This document shows positions 33,425 through 53,339 of a stretch of DNA of 64,000 bases, in pieces; the stretch's first letter is position 1; each line of letters begins with the position of its first letter. Source of the stretch: Myxocyprinus asiaticus (lineage: Eukaryota > Chordata > Actinopteri > Cypriniformes > Catostomidae). The translations under genes were made by a program, and so were the position numbers. Location of the stretch: positions 28,994,326-29,058,325 of the forward strand of contig NC_059362.1 of the NCBI RefSeq assembly GCF_019703515.2, read 5' to 3'. The notes beneath the pieces were generated by a model. It saw only the letters and a list, made by a program, of their open reading frames with translations. It did no database searches and was not told the origin of the DNA.

Positions 33425-35019
33425 AAACAGTCTTACAAACAGAGACAACAAAGAGCAATAATTTAAAAAAAAAAATGTACTGGAAATTTGAAGCACTGGC
33501 TAATGTTTTCCTAAAAAAGAAGTCATCTCATTTTACTATTTTCCATTGTGTGTGGGGCAGGGTGTTTTTTCTTTAGAAAATACTATTTACAACTTGTGCT
33601 ACAGTAGCAATAAAGCAACCTTTTTTTTTTCTTTAAGCAAAGGAAAAAGTGAAAAACTTTTGCTTGATCAAATTACAAAACAGTTATGAGGTAATATTTG
33701 TACAACAATGTTTTCCTTTATCTCTCTCCCTCTCTCTACAGAAAAGGCACACTGGTCAAACATACCATTCAGAAGACCATCTCCATTCAAAGTGGTGTAT
33801 GAATGGTTTCTAACTGGAAAGGCTAATGAAGAGAACTAGACAGAGCCTCGGTAGTATGGTCTTTCATTTTTTATTATATATTTAAAATGGTTGCAATAAA
33901 TAGTTTTTAGTAAGGGGGAATATTTAGAGAGGCAGGCTTCTCTTACGCTTCTTGAAGCAAAATCTCATAACACAGTCTAGCCATACTCGATAAGCATTTT
34001 CTAAGTGCTACATAACTCTATGTAGAGCTTGAGTCTGAAAGACTTGAACTCAACTCTCCCTTAGAAATGAGCTTCTCAAATAAAACTTGCCTCAAATTTT
34101 TATTTGAGAAGGACACTAGATTACTTGGTAATCGAGCATCCATATGTGGTGAGCCATTTCTGTAATGGAGATTGTTGTGGAACATTAATCACTGTGGTGT
34201 ATCTTTAAACCAGGATCTGTCCAATTCCTCTTCAGTACAACCTTTCATTATGCCATCTCTAATGAATTGTTCAAATGGTTTAACCATCTAGCCCTGAGAA
34301 AACTATGCACACTAAGCCATGAGTTGTCTCACACCAGCCCTTTATAAATGTACATGAAGCTTTAGATGAGACTATGCTAAGCAAAATTTAAGACAGACAG
34401 AAATGTAGACAAAATCAACAAATTGATCCTCTCAAAATTTAAAACATAAATTGTATTCTTTTTCTCATGCATTCAGGATGACTTTGTTTTCAATTGAATT
34501 GTTGATTTCTTCAGTATCTCAATGCATTGTTTGAAGTCAAGTAGTCAAGTCCAAATGTTTTCATAAAATAATGTCCTCCATTTTTTAAAGGGGGTGCACT
34601 CTCTCTAAACTGATCTTAATTTGGACATCTTTTCAGGGAAAGAGAGTATGAAATTGTGTTTGAGTGTGTGAGAGAGAGAGTAAAGGTTTTGAAGTGCATA
34701 GCTGTCTGCTAGGAGCTCCTCCCGCACAGAGCTGAATGAGGTTTTTCAGAGAGATATCAGTCTTTCCAATTAAGCAAAGCGAGGGAGACTTTTTTCTGCT
34801 TTACCTGCTAATGGTGGAGGGGTCCAGATTCTTAATCGGTAGCCAGTTGGTTTCTATCCCAACAAGCGACAATTACATTGGAATTGACCACCTGCTTTCT
34901 CACTCCACCACAGTGTAAGCGATAGCAGAAAAGTAGCATCAAATTTGTCCCTGGACTTTGCACGGAATACATATTTGTACAGAAAGGTGCATTCTTTGAT
35001 AAACTTCCTGCCTGTGCAA
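33128..35019 (-). other. thbs1: thbs1 3' UTR (inferred extent)
   Basis: Follows the stop at 35020. Poly-A signals AATAAA (minus strand) occur at 34099-34104, 33870-33875 and 33128-33133. I take the last as the distal end because AT-rich, coding-free sequence continues to it; the proximal ones could give shorter forms. It includes a long (TG)n (minus strand) at 33366-33422 and several ATTTA words. Extent is inference. Confidence 0.5.
33366..33422. repeat. (CA)28 microsatellite, (UG)n in the thbs1 3' UTR
   Basis: Uninterrupted dinucleotide run of about 57 bp. In the gene's sense it is a UG repeat. Confidence 0.95.
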
Positions 35020-43472
<8,453 letters not shown>

Positions 43473-43622
43473 TTCAGCGCTTATTCTTTTCCCTGTCGGA
43501 AATAAAAAATACAGGTAGAAATTAATATTGATAATGAACCAAAAACGTAATATTAAACAGTCAATATCTCTTAAGTTAATCGGTCTGATTTCAATCAATT
43601 TGAAAATAAGAAGAAAAGCACA

Positions 43623-43780
43623 CCTCCCAACACGTTTTAAACAGCAGACAAAATCTGTAAATCAAGTGATATTATCCCTAAAAAGCGTCAATCAAATGTG
43701 GTTTTAAAATAAGGTGTTATTTTAATCGTTAACCGTTATCTACGACATTCGCTGTTCCTTTGCTCTAGTTACAGTGGCCA
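43623..43780 (-). other. thbs1: Possible non-coding first exon of thbs1
   Basis: The exon with the ATG has a splice acceptor at 43493, so an upstream 5' UTR exon must exist. A donor-like GGAG/GTGTGC (minus strand) at 43622 and a promoter-like pair above 43800 suggest this span. No transcript evidence. Confidence 0.3.
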
Positions 43781-43805
43781 ATCTATTACCAAAGAGAACA
43801 AAGTG

Positions 43806-43817
43806 CTATTTAAATAG
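43806..43817 (-). promoter_or_regulatory. TATA-like / A-T palindrome upstream of thbs1
   Basis: CTATTTAAATAG, palindromic. It could serve as TATA element for a start near 43780; it also resembles a MEF2-type site. Confidence 0.4.
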
Positions 43818-43847
43818 TTTCACGACATTCCTGAGCACGCGTCTCCT

Positions 43848-43852
43848 CCAAT
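43848..43852. promoter_or_regulatory. CCAAT box (NF-Y type) upstream of thbs1
   Basis: CCAATCAG on the plus strand, about 30 bp upstream of the TATA-like element and about 70 bp from the inferred start. Human THBS1 is known to use an NF-Y site at a similar distance. Confidence 0.45.
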
Positions 43853-43859
43853 CAGATGC

Positions 43860-44505
43860 TGGAAGGAAAAAGGGACGAGCTTGCGTTCTTACCTCACAGA
43901 GCGTTTGTCTGAGTACACATGAGTGGAAAAAATGCACCACATTCCATCAAACAAATTCCATAAACATACTTTTGATTTTCGTGACCACTGCTTCCGTTAG
44001 TGGCCTTTTATTTGCCGCAGTCTGATTATTTTTGTACCTAGAAAATTCCTGATTCCAATCGTTTCTTATCATTGAAGGCTCTGTGTACCTCACCGTTCCT
44101 TTGGCTAATATTTTGTTTTTTTTCTCAAGCCATTTATAATGTTTTATTAAAGTTAAAATGTTCAATTGACTTATTTATTTTAGTTAACTTAAGATAAATC
44201 ATTTCAGACAACCAGTTCACTGTATTTAACAGTCGGTCAGCGCCATTCACTGCATCTTAAAGGATGCTCGAGAAGACACCAGCTGCTGTTACACATCTCA
44301 CCGCTAGAGGCCGTTCTGTGGTTATTTGAGTACTTCGGTCTCAAATTATTTCTAGTTTTGATGTCTGTAAATGTTGCTGTTGTTTGTGTTAATACATCAT
44401 ACATTCAGAAATTCGATGGCCACACACATATGGTGACATCACATGGTTATAAACTGAGAACAATGGCAATTAACTCCCATCTTATCTTCAGCACAAGGTG
44501 TAGTT
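43860..44505. other. thbs1 upstream region, nothing else recognised
   Basis: No further gene or repeat identified. It may hold more of the thbs1 promoter. Confidence 0.5.
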
Positions 44506-44508
44506 CTT

Positions 44509-45200
44509 ACTTAAAAATTAAAATTCTCTCTTCATTTACTCACCCTCATGCCATCCCAGATGTGTACTCTCTTCTGCGGAGCACAAACAAATATTTTTAG
44601 AAGAATATCTGAACTCTGTAGGTCCATACAATGCTTTGAAGGTCCAAAAAAACACACAAAGGCAGCATAAAAGTAATCCATAAAACTCCAGTGGATAAAT
44701 CTATATCTTCAAAAGCGAAATGATAGGTGTGGGTGAGAAAGAGATCAATATTTAAGTCCTTTATTTATTTATTTATTTATTTTTACTATAAATTCTCCTC
44801 CCTAAAAGTAGGTGGCGATATGCACAAAGAATGCAAATTGCCAAAAAAAAAAAAAACCAAACAAAAAACAAAAACAAAAGAAGAATGTGAAAGTGGAGAT
44901 TTATAGTAAAAAAAACACTTAAATATTGATCTGTTTCTCACCCACACATATTATATTGCTCCTGAAGATATGGATTTAACAACTGGAGTCATATGGATTA
45001 CTTTTATGCTGCCTTTATATGCTTTTTGGACATTCAAAATTCTGGCCACCATTCACTTTCATTGTATGGATACAGTGCTGAAATATTCTTCTAAAAACCT
45101 TCGTGTTTGTTCAGCAGAAGAAAGAAAGTCATACACATCTGGGATGGAATGAGGATGCGTAAATGATGAGAAAATTTTCATTTTTAGGGGAGCTATCCCA
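44509..45200. mobile_element. Fold-back element with arms of about 300 bp
   Basis: Left arm about 44509-44803 and right arm about 44893-45200 are inverted copies. Shared words include CATCCCAGATGTGTA, GGCAGCATAAAAGTAATCCA, ATATCTTC and GTGGGTGAGAAA. The arms include the common cyprinid TTAA-MITE text (CTCACCCTCATGCCATCCCA) and the right end abuts TTAA (45201-45204). The loop holds an (ATTT)n run and an A-rich tract. No transposase. Confidence 0.8.
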
Positions 45201-45204
45201 TTAA

Positions 45205-46529
45205 TTTGACAATAAAATTGACATAACTAGCATATTCAAACAAGAATGTACAACCACATAATATAAGAATGCTTGTTTTTTGTGCAGATGCATGCAGAAA
45301 GGCCTCAGAAGTGAGGCAACAAACATTTTGCACTTAGACCTGAAGCTCTTTTGTTTTTCTGCTTGTGTGCTATGAGGCTTTGCATCTTTGAACAGCTGAG
45401 TTAAGATGATTAAAAGGGGATCAGCCAACAATTCCCCATTCCTATTCTAAACAGAGACCTAAACAGAGTCTATTTGGATTACCCAAGGATTTGAAAGAGG
45501 AAGTATACAGACTTGATTTGGTCAGACCTGACGCCCACCTTGGTTGTTGATTTTTCACTGAAATATGACAGGAATGAAGGCACTTCTACTGAATGTGCAT
45601 TTTTGCTTTTCACAGTGATGAATGTATTCTGATTTATGAACTGTGAGAGTCAGCTGAAGTTTAAATCTATTCAACGGAGTTGCAGTGATATCACTGTTGG
45701 TGGATGGCTGTGTATCTGGCCTATTAATGACTGTTTCAAAGGTAAAATCTCATGGCTAACATTACATGTCATATCCAAATGTCTATTTTCCTGGTTTCCT
45801 CTTCTAGGTTCAGTACTGTTTGTTTTAAATATGAAATTAATCTGTATGTGTGCAATGTTGATAAGTGTCTCTTTACTGACCGTTTTGAACAGACCCCTAT
45901 AAAAAGTGATCCAGGGAGATGTCAGACTATTTTAGAGGTGGTAGCAGTATTGTTTAGACTCGGGTCAGAGTGATATACCTGACCTTTGAGCCCTCTAAAG
46001 ACGTTTGTTATAACTGATGATTGAACAGGGTGTGTGTCAGCCACAAGGTCCATCATTGCTTAGTGTTTACTCTCTCTACCCTGTGGCCGTTCTAGACTAT
46101 TGTGCTCACAGCACCCTGTCTCACAAGATGCTGTCAGTCTAAGTGCTGCATGCCTTATCTGATCGGCTTCCAAATTTCTGTCATGGATACCATATTTTCC
46201 CCAATGATGCACATTAGATTTTCATAGTGGAGCTTCTGTGGATCTTGAGAAGTGAAGGACAAAATATTCCAATTATGAAACTGCTGCTTACATTTAGCCT
46301 AGAACATCATTAATAAAAGCATGGACAGAAAAACACACCATTTTTTTTAAAGTTTACACATCTTCTAGATTTTTTTTAACTGACCATTCATGCAGGCAAT
46401 AATTATTAGATGTCTAGCTGATGTCTAGCTTGTCTGTTAAGGCATGCACAAGTCCATGAGATAAGTGAGTAAGATATGACCCATATAAGTGAACAATTAT
46501 ATACTTCCTGCCCAAGGGAGGTGTGAAAA
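45205..46529. other. Intergenic, nothing recognised
   Basis: The 88-codon plus frame at 45636-45902 has no family features and I do not call it a gene. Confidence 0.55.
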
Positions 46530-46530
46530 A

Positions 46531-47110
46531 CACAGAGCTTCTGACTGTTCTGTAATAGTGTTATATCTTATTTAACTGATCGAATTTATGAGTTTAACAC
46601 AGCAGATGATGAAATATTGGAAAAATCCCATAGACTTATATTGACGGAATAATCATATGGGCAAACAGAATGTTTGTTAAATTAAAATTCAACTGTCAAA
46701 AAATTTCAAGCTACATCCATCAAACCTGAAACACAGAGCTTCTGACTCTTCTGGAATAGTGTTATATGTTATTTAACTGATCGGATTTATGAGTTTCACA
46801 CAGCAGATGATGAAATATTGGAAAAATCCCATAGACTTACATTGAGGGCTTAATAAAATGGGCAAACGGAATGTATGTGAATTAAAATTCCAATTGTCAA
46901 AAAATTAAAATGTAAAAACCAAGTTACTTAATTAAAAAATTAAGTTACTCTATCTCTCTCTCTTTCTCACTTTTTTACCCTTTCAGTTTATTTTATGCAA
47001 GTTAATTAATAATTCATGAACCTGTTACTCATATCAGTTAGATAAGACATAACACACTATTCCAGAACAGTCAAAAGCTCTGTGCCAGGTTTGGTGGATG
47101 TAGCTCAAAA
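46531..47110. repeat. 200-bp repeat in three copies: two tandem, one inverted
   Basis: CACAGAGCTTCTGACT begins units at 46531 and 46732, with long shared stretches such as CAGCAGATGATGAAATATTG. At about 47030-47110 the unit's beginning recurs in reverse complement (CACAGAGCTTTTGACTG). The joint stretch GCTACATCCA-CAAACCTG is common to the first unit's end and the inverted copy. Confidence 0.8.
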
Positions 47111-47115
47111 TTTCG

Positions 47116-48549
47116 GTCTTGGTTCAAGGATAAAAAACCAACAACAACATGTCAACACGCCCCTTCTAACGTCACAACTCAGGTATCATCTAGAATTTAG
47201 AGTTCCCCACTGGTAGTACGAATTCGCTTGGTCATTCGTGCACTTTGAACTCATAATTATAATATTTCCGACTCCACTTGAAGGCCGCATAAGCCCCACA
47301 GTTGGACAAGTAACCTAATGGACAGAAACACTTTTCCATACTGAAAGAAAACAACCTCTCTGTCTGGGGCCAGCCAAGCACTGAAGTGCTGATTCAGAGA
47401 AACTTAAGCATCTTGTTTATGTCTTTCAGTAAGTTATTTGCAAAGAAATTTGAAAAGCATAACATTAAATCACAAGCATGATATGCTCATATGAATACAA
47501 CCACATGCATCTATAACCTGAGGTCACAGGCCATTCGGGATCCTTACAAGTGATACCAAAGAGGCAGGGAATTTTTTCTTGACTGCATAGTTTGTCATGG
47601 ACTATTTGTATCACTTGAGCCTGAAGGCATGATTTTGAGCCTGAATGTAGTAATTTGACTTTGAGCCTGAATGTAGTAATTCATCCTTGAATTGGTCTTG
47701 GATTAGAAAGAAATTACTAGAGCATTTAAATGTAGGTTTAGAATGGACTTTGACCACCTATGCAGCTGTTCAAGTAATCCACTCTTCTAACCTGTAATAT
47801 CAGAGTATAGAGCTCAATAGAGCAGAGACACTGGCTAAGCATGCCAGGATCATGGGCAGCAGACCCAACAGATGAAAGGAGATCTGTTTCCACAGGTCCT
47901 GGTATTATGTGAATTGATAAATATCATTCAGTGTCAAAGAATGTTTTCCGAGTCCGTTCCATCATCTCGCTACAAGAAAGTCAACGTGTGCCAGCTTCCT
48001 TTCAATGTGTTTCAATGCACAATTTAATTTGCATTCCTGAGTCTAGTTAGCAGTAAAAAGAAACACACTGTGCCCTGAATTATTTTGTGCTGGTTGCCTG
48101 AGAGCAAGCCACTTCATTCCTGTACTCCTGAAGATTCACACCATATTTGGCCAGTCTAAATATCAGGTTCCTGAATGTAGGGAACACTGTGTGACAGCAT
48201 GGTTGATTGTGTGGTAGCCTAATTGATTTACATATGTCCAAGCAGAATAGTATGAAGACATTTACTGAAGCCAATATAAATTCATAAAATGTTTCTCTTC
48301 TTTGAAATTGACATTTGAAAGTGTCAAAACTATAAAACCACTTGAGGAAAACTTGCCATGCCACGTTATGACATTGCCTTCCCTCTCAATAATATAAATC
48401 CAGCTTGATCTCATGAAAATAATATGGCAACATTTTTGCAAAATTGCATTACTTGGTTCTTTAGACTATTGCAGCAGTTCCAAGATGACATGTCCACTTT
48501 GTAGAGCTTAAAGCGAGTTAAATGTTCTCCCAAACAATGAGGTTTTGGA
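47116..48549. other. Intergenic, nothing recognised
   Basis: AT-rich DNA with a local duplication near 47630-47680 (TTGAGCCTGAATGTAGTAAT twice). No coding signal. Confidence 0.55.
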
Positions 48550-48621
48550 GGTTAATGCTAGTTTTAATTCAACAAAACCTACCTCCCTACCCTAAACCTT
48601 AATCCTAAACCTAACTGATAT
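48550..48621. repeat. Left copy of a roughly 70-bp direct repeat
   Basis: GTTAATGCTAGTTTTAATTC then CAACAAAACC and CCTAAACCTAACTGATAT. A similar segment occurs at 49344-49420. Confidence 0.8.
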
Positions 48622-49340
48622 GGCCCTCCTGGCCCTGCCTGCCGGCAGACATTTCCCAACCTCTCTAGGGCTGGGGAGGGGGACAAGGGGAGGGGAAAAA
48701 AATAGAGGAGAGGGAAAGGGCAAAGCGGAGCGACAGCGAGAGAGAGAGAGAGGAGAGAGAGGAATAACCTGGTTTGTCGGCACCCAGATATGCTGTCGCC
48801 TGGCCCTCAGCCACTCCCCAACCTCTGGCGGATGACAGCTCGCTCCTCCCCCGGTGGACGTTATGGGTCCTCCGGCCCCGGGCAGACGGTCACACTCCTC
48901 CCCTCTTTTCTTTTTTTTTTTCTCTATTCTTTTTTTTCTATTGGGGGAAATGGCAGCGTGCCTCAGATCCTCGGTGGCTGGCAGTGACTTCTCCGTTCCT
49001 GGGCAGACAGCCGCGGCTGCTCCTCGGTTGGCTGGTAGTGGCGAGGACTCCACTGCAGCGCATCCCTCCTCCTTCCTGGGCTTCAGCACCAATGTAACAA
49101 AGGTTACTAGCTTCATGGGAAAGGAGGAGGCGGGAACCAGCTGAACCGTCAAAATAATGGTTTAATGAGAACTTAAAGAAAAAGACACAGAACACAAATG
49201 CACACACTGCAGCTGCGTGTGGCTCTCTCTCTCCCGAACTGCCGCATTCCGCTGCACTTATCCCTCTCCTCGGCTCATTAGCCCGATTGGGGCCTGGGCG
49301 TGCATAGTCATGGCCTGGCCCCACCCTCCTCCTCGTCACA
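48622..49340 (-). mobile_element. Ty3/gypsy fragment: one LTR plus leader
   Basis: The minus strand from 49340 reads TGTGACGAGGAGGAGGGTGG ... CCTTTGTTACA (ends about 49091), a typical fish gypsy LTR with TG...CA ends and an AATGAG/CATTAAACC-type region. It is followed by TTGGTGCTGAAGCCCAGGAA (about 49088), placed like a tRNA primer-binding site, then GC-rich leader/gag-start sequence to 48622. No pol and no second LTR. The high GC makes long spurious ORFs on both strands. Confidence 0.75.
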
Positions 49341-49343
49341 TAA

Positions 49344-49420
49344 GGTTAATGCTCTATAGAGTTTTAATTCAACAAAACCGACCGACCTACCTACCCTAAA
49401 CCTAAACCTAACTGATATTG
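49344..49420. repeat. Right copy of the roughly 70-bp direct repeat
   Basis: GGTTAATGCT, AGTTTTAATTCAACAAAACC and CCTAAACCTAACTGATATTG, as at 48550-48621. Confidence 0.8.
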
Positions 49421-52015
49421 TCATGAAAGCAAATGTGAGATTAAAAACGCAATTGCTTAAGCAACCAAGTCATTTTGTGGTGCCGCTTGAATAAGTTTCT
49501 ACAGTAAATGTAATTGTTTCAACCTCGTCATTTTGAACTGATAATGTACCTTTTTACTGGTGATTTGTGTGAAAGTGAATAAAAGATGCTGTTGTAGCGC
49601 CTTTGGTGTTTGCTTCACCAGGAAACTGCCGCAATACGTACAACAAGCCACGTAAAAATAATTTAGCAAAAATGTAAGCATAGTAACATGATTCTATGAG
49701 ACCAGGTTGCATAAATCTTTTTTTGCACACAAAAACAGCCACAGACATCAGGAATGCCATTAAAATTCAACTGAAAGAAGATACTGCAAATGTAATTATT
49801 TTCTTATAAAAATCATATCTTATAATCTTGGTAATTTCATGACCAGGTGTCTTTGAACTTCAGTGGTGTTGTGGACTGTTCTCAGGATGTAGTAAAAATT
49901 CAGTCTTGCTCAAATTATTCTCTCTCTCTCCTCGTGTGACTTAAAAGTGGTCTTGACATCATGCACTCTGGCAAACTGATTAATTCTAATCAGATAGTTG
50001 CTTATCACAGCACTAGCTTTCCCAGATGATTGGAAACATCTGTATATTTTAGATGGTAGCACGGCCCTGTTGACCCAAGCAGCAAGAGGCCATATGCATT
50101 CATCATTCCTGGGAGCTTTCACCATTATGCTGCTGTTTTCAATGATCTTATCACTAAAAATTAGTGGAAGATCTAAGATGCACTGCGTCAGAGATGTCTT
50201 ACTCTCATAGACAGAAATCACCTGACTCCATTAAAGCAGAAAGAAGCATACAGCATTTTGTGGACCATCAAAAATATTTTTTGTAATTGAGTTTTCTAAT
50301 AGAGTTCCATGGCATTTCAACTGCAGTCCTTATACAGTAGTGGCATTACTAAAATATCATAAATAGTTTCATCCAATGTCTATTGTTTTAACCATATATT
50401 GTTACAACAAAGTATCTTTGTTTGATTTATGATGGTCCCAATTTCCTAGTATGAATCTGCAGAAATGTTAAACCGTTTCCTCTCCGTTTAGCAATGAACA
50501 TTCCAGCTAAACATAAACAAACTCTCCAAACCCAAAGCAGCAATTGCAATAAACATTACTCCACCACCCATCTTTGGGGATATTGGAAGTTCACCTGCCA
50601 TGCCCACATTCCTGACATTGTTGCACACTAAAGGAAAATAACCTTGGAGACATTTACACACACTGAGTTATTCCAAATACTGAGCAACAGACAGAACACC
50701 TCTTTTATTTAACCTCTTTCACACAGCCGATGGGGCCCTACAAAAATTGTTGAAGCTAGTTGGCTCAGTGGGATTGATTCATGCTAACTATGGTCTAGTG
50801 TCACTTCTGTTATCACCCTTGGGTCATAGCTACTCAGAATTGTGCTGTCCTGCAAACTACTTTCTGGAAAAACTGGCCCAGACGTGCTTGACATCCCAAG
50901 GCCCAGCTATTGCATATCAACAAACGTGCAATTAGCCAGACATCTCCCTCATGTCTTGCACCAATGGGGTGTAAAGGGGTGTCAAACTTGTTCAACGTAA
51001 TCACACAATGAATGTATAATTTACTCAGGTACACACTTGTGCTGTATTCATCTGTTTTTAAAGACATGTTGCTAAGCAAGAGGTACTAATTTAAGAAATA
51101 TTGTATGTTTTTGTGCTTTATGACTAAGTGTACAAAATCCATGCCCACTGTTAAATTTATCTTTGAAGAAATCATGACCTTTTAAATATATTACTATTTT
51201 TCTTTGTGAACTCAACATTTATTTCTTAGTATTGAATGTTTGTAGCAAAAGATGTGACACACATAGCCTATAAAAATCTGTCATTTATAGATATTGGCTG
51301 TTAGGAAATAGAACAGCACACTATTTTTCAACATTTGGAAAGATGGTAAAGCAAAATTGGGCATTTTAGTGACTTGAATTTGACATGTTTCCTAATGTGG
51401 GTAAGTTAGTTTTGGAAAAACAATACTTTATGGCCTCTTGTGAAGCAATAAAGCATGACAAACCTTTACCAGTAACCTGTAGTCATTGATAATGTGTAGG
51501 CTTGCTAGAGATGCATATGTCTGTAGTTTTGAACACTTGTTATACATTTTGCACAAAATGTATAACAAAAGCCAAAAGTCAAATTACCTTCTTTGGTAAA
51601 ATAGCTTTATAGATTAAACATATTTTTCCATGGCGTATGCTGGTATTCTCCACCCTAATAACAGCATTTGAATAAGATTACCTTAAATTACTTTGGCATT
51701 TCATTGTTTTCTGACTGAAAACTGTATGCAATGGAAGAAAGTTTCATTTATCTACTTTGTTGACATATGTCACTTTGCAAACTGTGGGAGTATTTATGTA
51801 GTTGCTAGGGGTGACTGTGACTTGAATATCAAATATGGAGAGATACCTAAAATAATAGATACATCCTGGAGGCCATGGCAAGGTCATTAGATAAGGAAGC
51901 TGGAAGCTGTGAACTTGAAGTGAAAATGTAATACTTAAAAACCTAAATATGAAATACACATTGAATAAATTACCTACCTACCTACCTACCAACCTACCAA
52001 CCTACCAAACAAACA
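49421..52015. other. Intergenic, nothing recognised
   Basis: About 2.6 kb with no recognisable gene; ends in a short (CTAC)n at about 51970-52010. Confidence 0.6.
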
Positions 52016-52019
52016 TTTA

Positions 52020-53235
52020 TTTCTGCCCAGAGTTGCATTCATTTTTGGTGGAGATCTTGTATTGATGACGGGAGAGTCGAACCACTCCTTAAAGTCTTCT
52101 CCAGCACATCCCAAAGACTTTCAGTGGGGTTAATTTCAGGACTCCGTGGTGGCCAATTCATGTTCGAAAATGATTCCTCATGCTCCCATAACCACTCTTT
52201 CACAATTTTAGCCCGATGAATCTTGGTATTGTCGTCATGGAATATGCCCGTCATTCTTGGTCATTCAGTACATTCAGGTACTCAGCTGACTTCATTTTAT
52301 TGCCGTATAACGTTGCTGAGCCTAGACCTGACCAACTGAAGCGACCCCAGATCATGACACTGCCTCCAGAGGCTTGTAGAGTGGGCAATATGCATGACAG
52401 GTGGAGTGCTCCATGCGTTTCCCTTCTTTATCTGACCCCATTGCTTTGGAATAGGGTAAATCTGGACTCATCAGACCACATGACCTTTTTTCATTGCTCC
52501 ACAGTCCAATATGTGGAGCAACAACAACATTTTGTTATGCTCCCTAGCAAATTGAAGTCATTTTTGCCAATTAGCCTCACCAACAAGTGGCTTTCTTGTG
52601 GCCACACAACTGTTTAGTCCACGATCCTGTAAGTTCTCATCACATTGTGCATGTGGAAATACTCTTACTTTCACTGATAAAAACAGCCATGAATTCTACT
52701 GTTGATTTTTTACGATGTGACTTCACCAAGCATTTTTGTGATCACCGATCACGATCATTCAAGGTTTTTTTTCCGACCACATTTCTTCTGCGAAGTTGAC
52801 AGTTCACCATTATCCTTTCAGGTTTTAATAATGCATTGGACAGTTCTTAAAGAGCACCTATTATGGTTTTTCAAATATTACCTTTCATGTAGTATGTTAC
52901 ATAGCTGTTTGTGAATGTAAAAGTGCACGAAATATGGCGTTATTGACACCCAAAAGAAAGAACCGATTCTGAACACCTGAAACGAGTCGTTAGTAATTCC
53001 AGACTTACTTCCTGCACTAACCTACGTAATTTGGTAACTAAAAACCAGCCTTGGACCTTGGATGCATGTAAATCTATTGTATGAAACCTTTAAAACAAAA
53101 TTCGGCACGTTTAAAAACCATAATAGGTGCACTTTAACACAATTCCAGTGATCTCCTTAGTTGTTTTCTTTGCTTTATGCAAGCCAATAGTTAGCCCCTT
53201 CTGAAACACAGTAACATCTTTTCCATGACTATAGG
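52020..53235 (-). mobile_element. Tc1-like transposon fragment
   Basis: Minus-strand text gives transposase: near 53235-53140 the N-terminus (GKDVTVFQKGLTIGLHKAKK), and at 52254-52039 the catalytic end (FHDDNTKIHRAKIVKEW, NWPPRSPEINPTESLWDVLE) with the second Asp and the Glu. Neither terminal inverted repeat is visible. The right edge runs into a tetranucleotide repeat. It is interrupted by a TTAA MITE at 52851-53133. Many stops. Confidence 0.8.
52851..53133. mobile_element. MITE with TTAA target duplication inside the Tc1
   Basis: Ends AGAGCACCTATTATGG and its inverted match CCATAATAGGTGCACT, flanked on both sides by TTAA (52847-52850 and 53134-53137), as for piggyBac-type transposition. 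The Tc1 reading resumes right after it. Confidence 0.88.
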
Positions 53236-53237
53236 AT

Positions 53238-53239
53238 AC

Positions 53240-53310
<71 letters not shown>

Positions 53311-53338
53311 CATCCATCCATCCATCCATCCATCCATA
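53238..53338. repeat. (ATCT)n then (ATCC)n tetranucleotide microsatellite
   Basis: About 17 ATCT units followed by about seven CATC units. Confidence 0.97.
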
Positions 53339-53339
53339 C

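Noticed and set aside
43947..46000. Search for a divergent neighbour gene upstream of thbs1
   Set aside because: No exon with splice sites and protein character was found; the frames lie in repeats or AT-rich DNA.
48592..49152. 186-codon GC-rich minus ORF and 96-107 codon plus ORFs
   Set aside because: They fall in a gypsy LTR and leader; high GC lowers stop frequency on both strands.
53238..53338. Regular repeats that might suggest a CRISPR-like array
   Set aside because: A plain tetranucleotide microsatellite without spacers.
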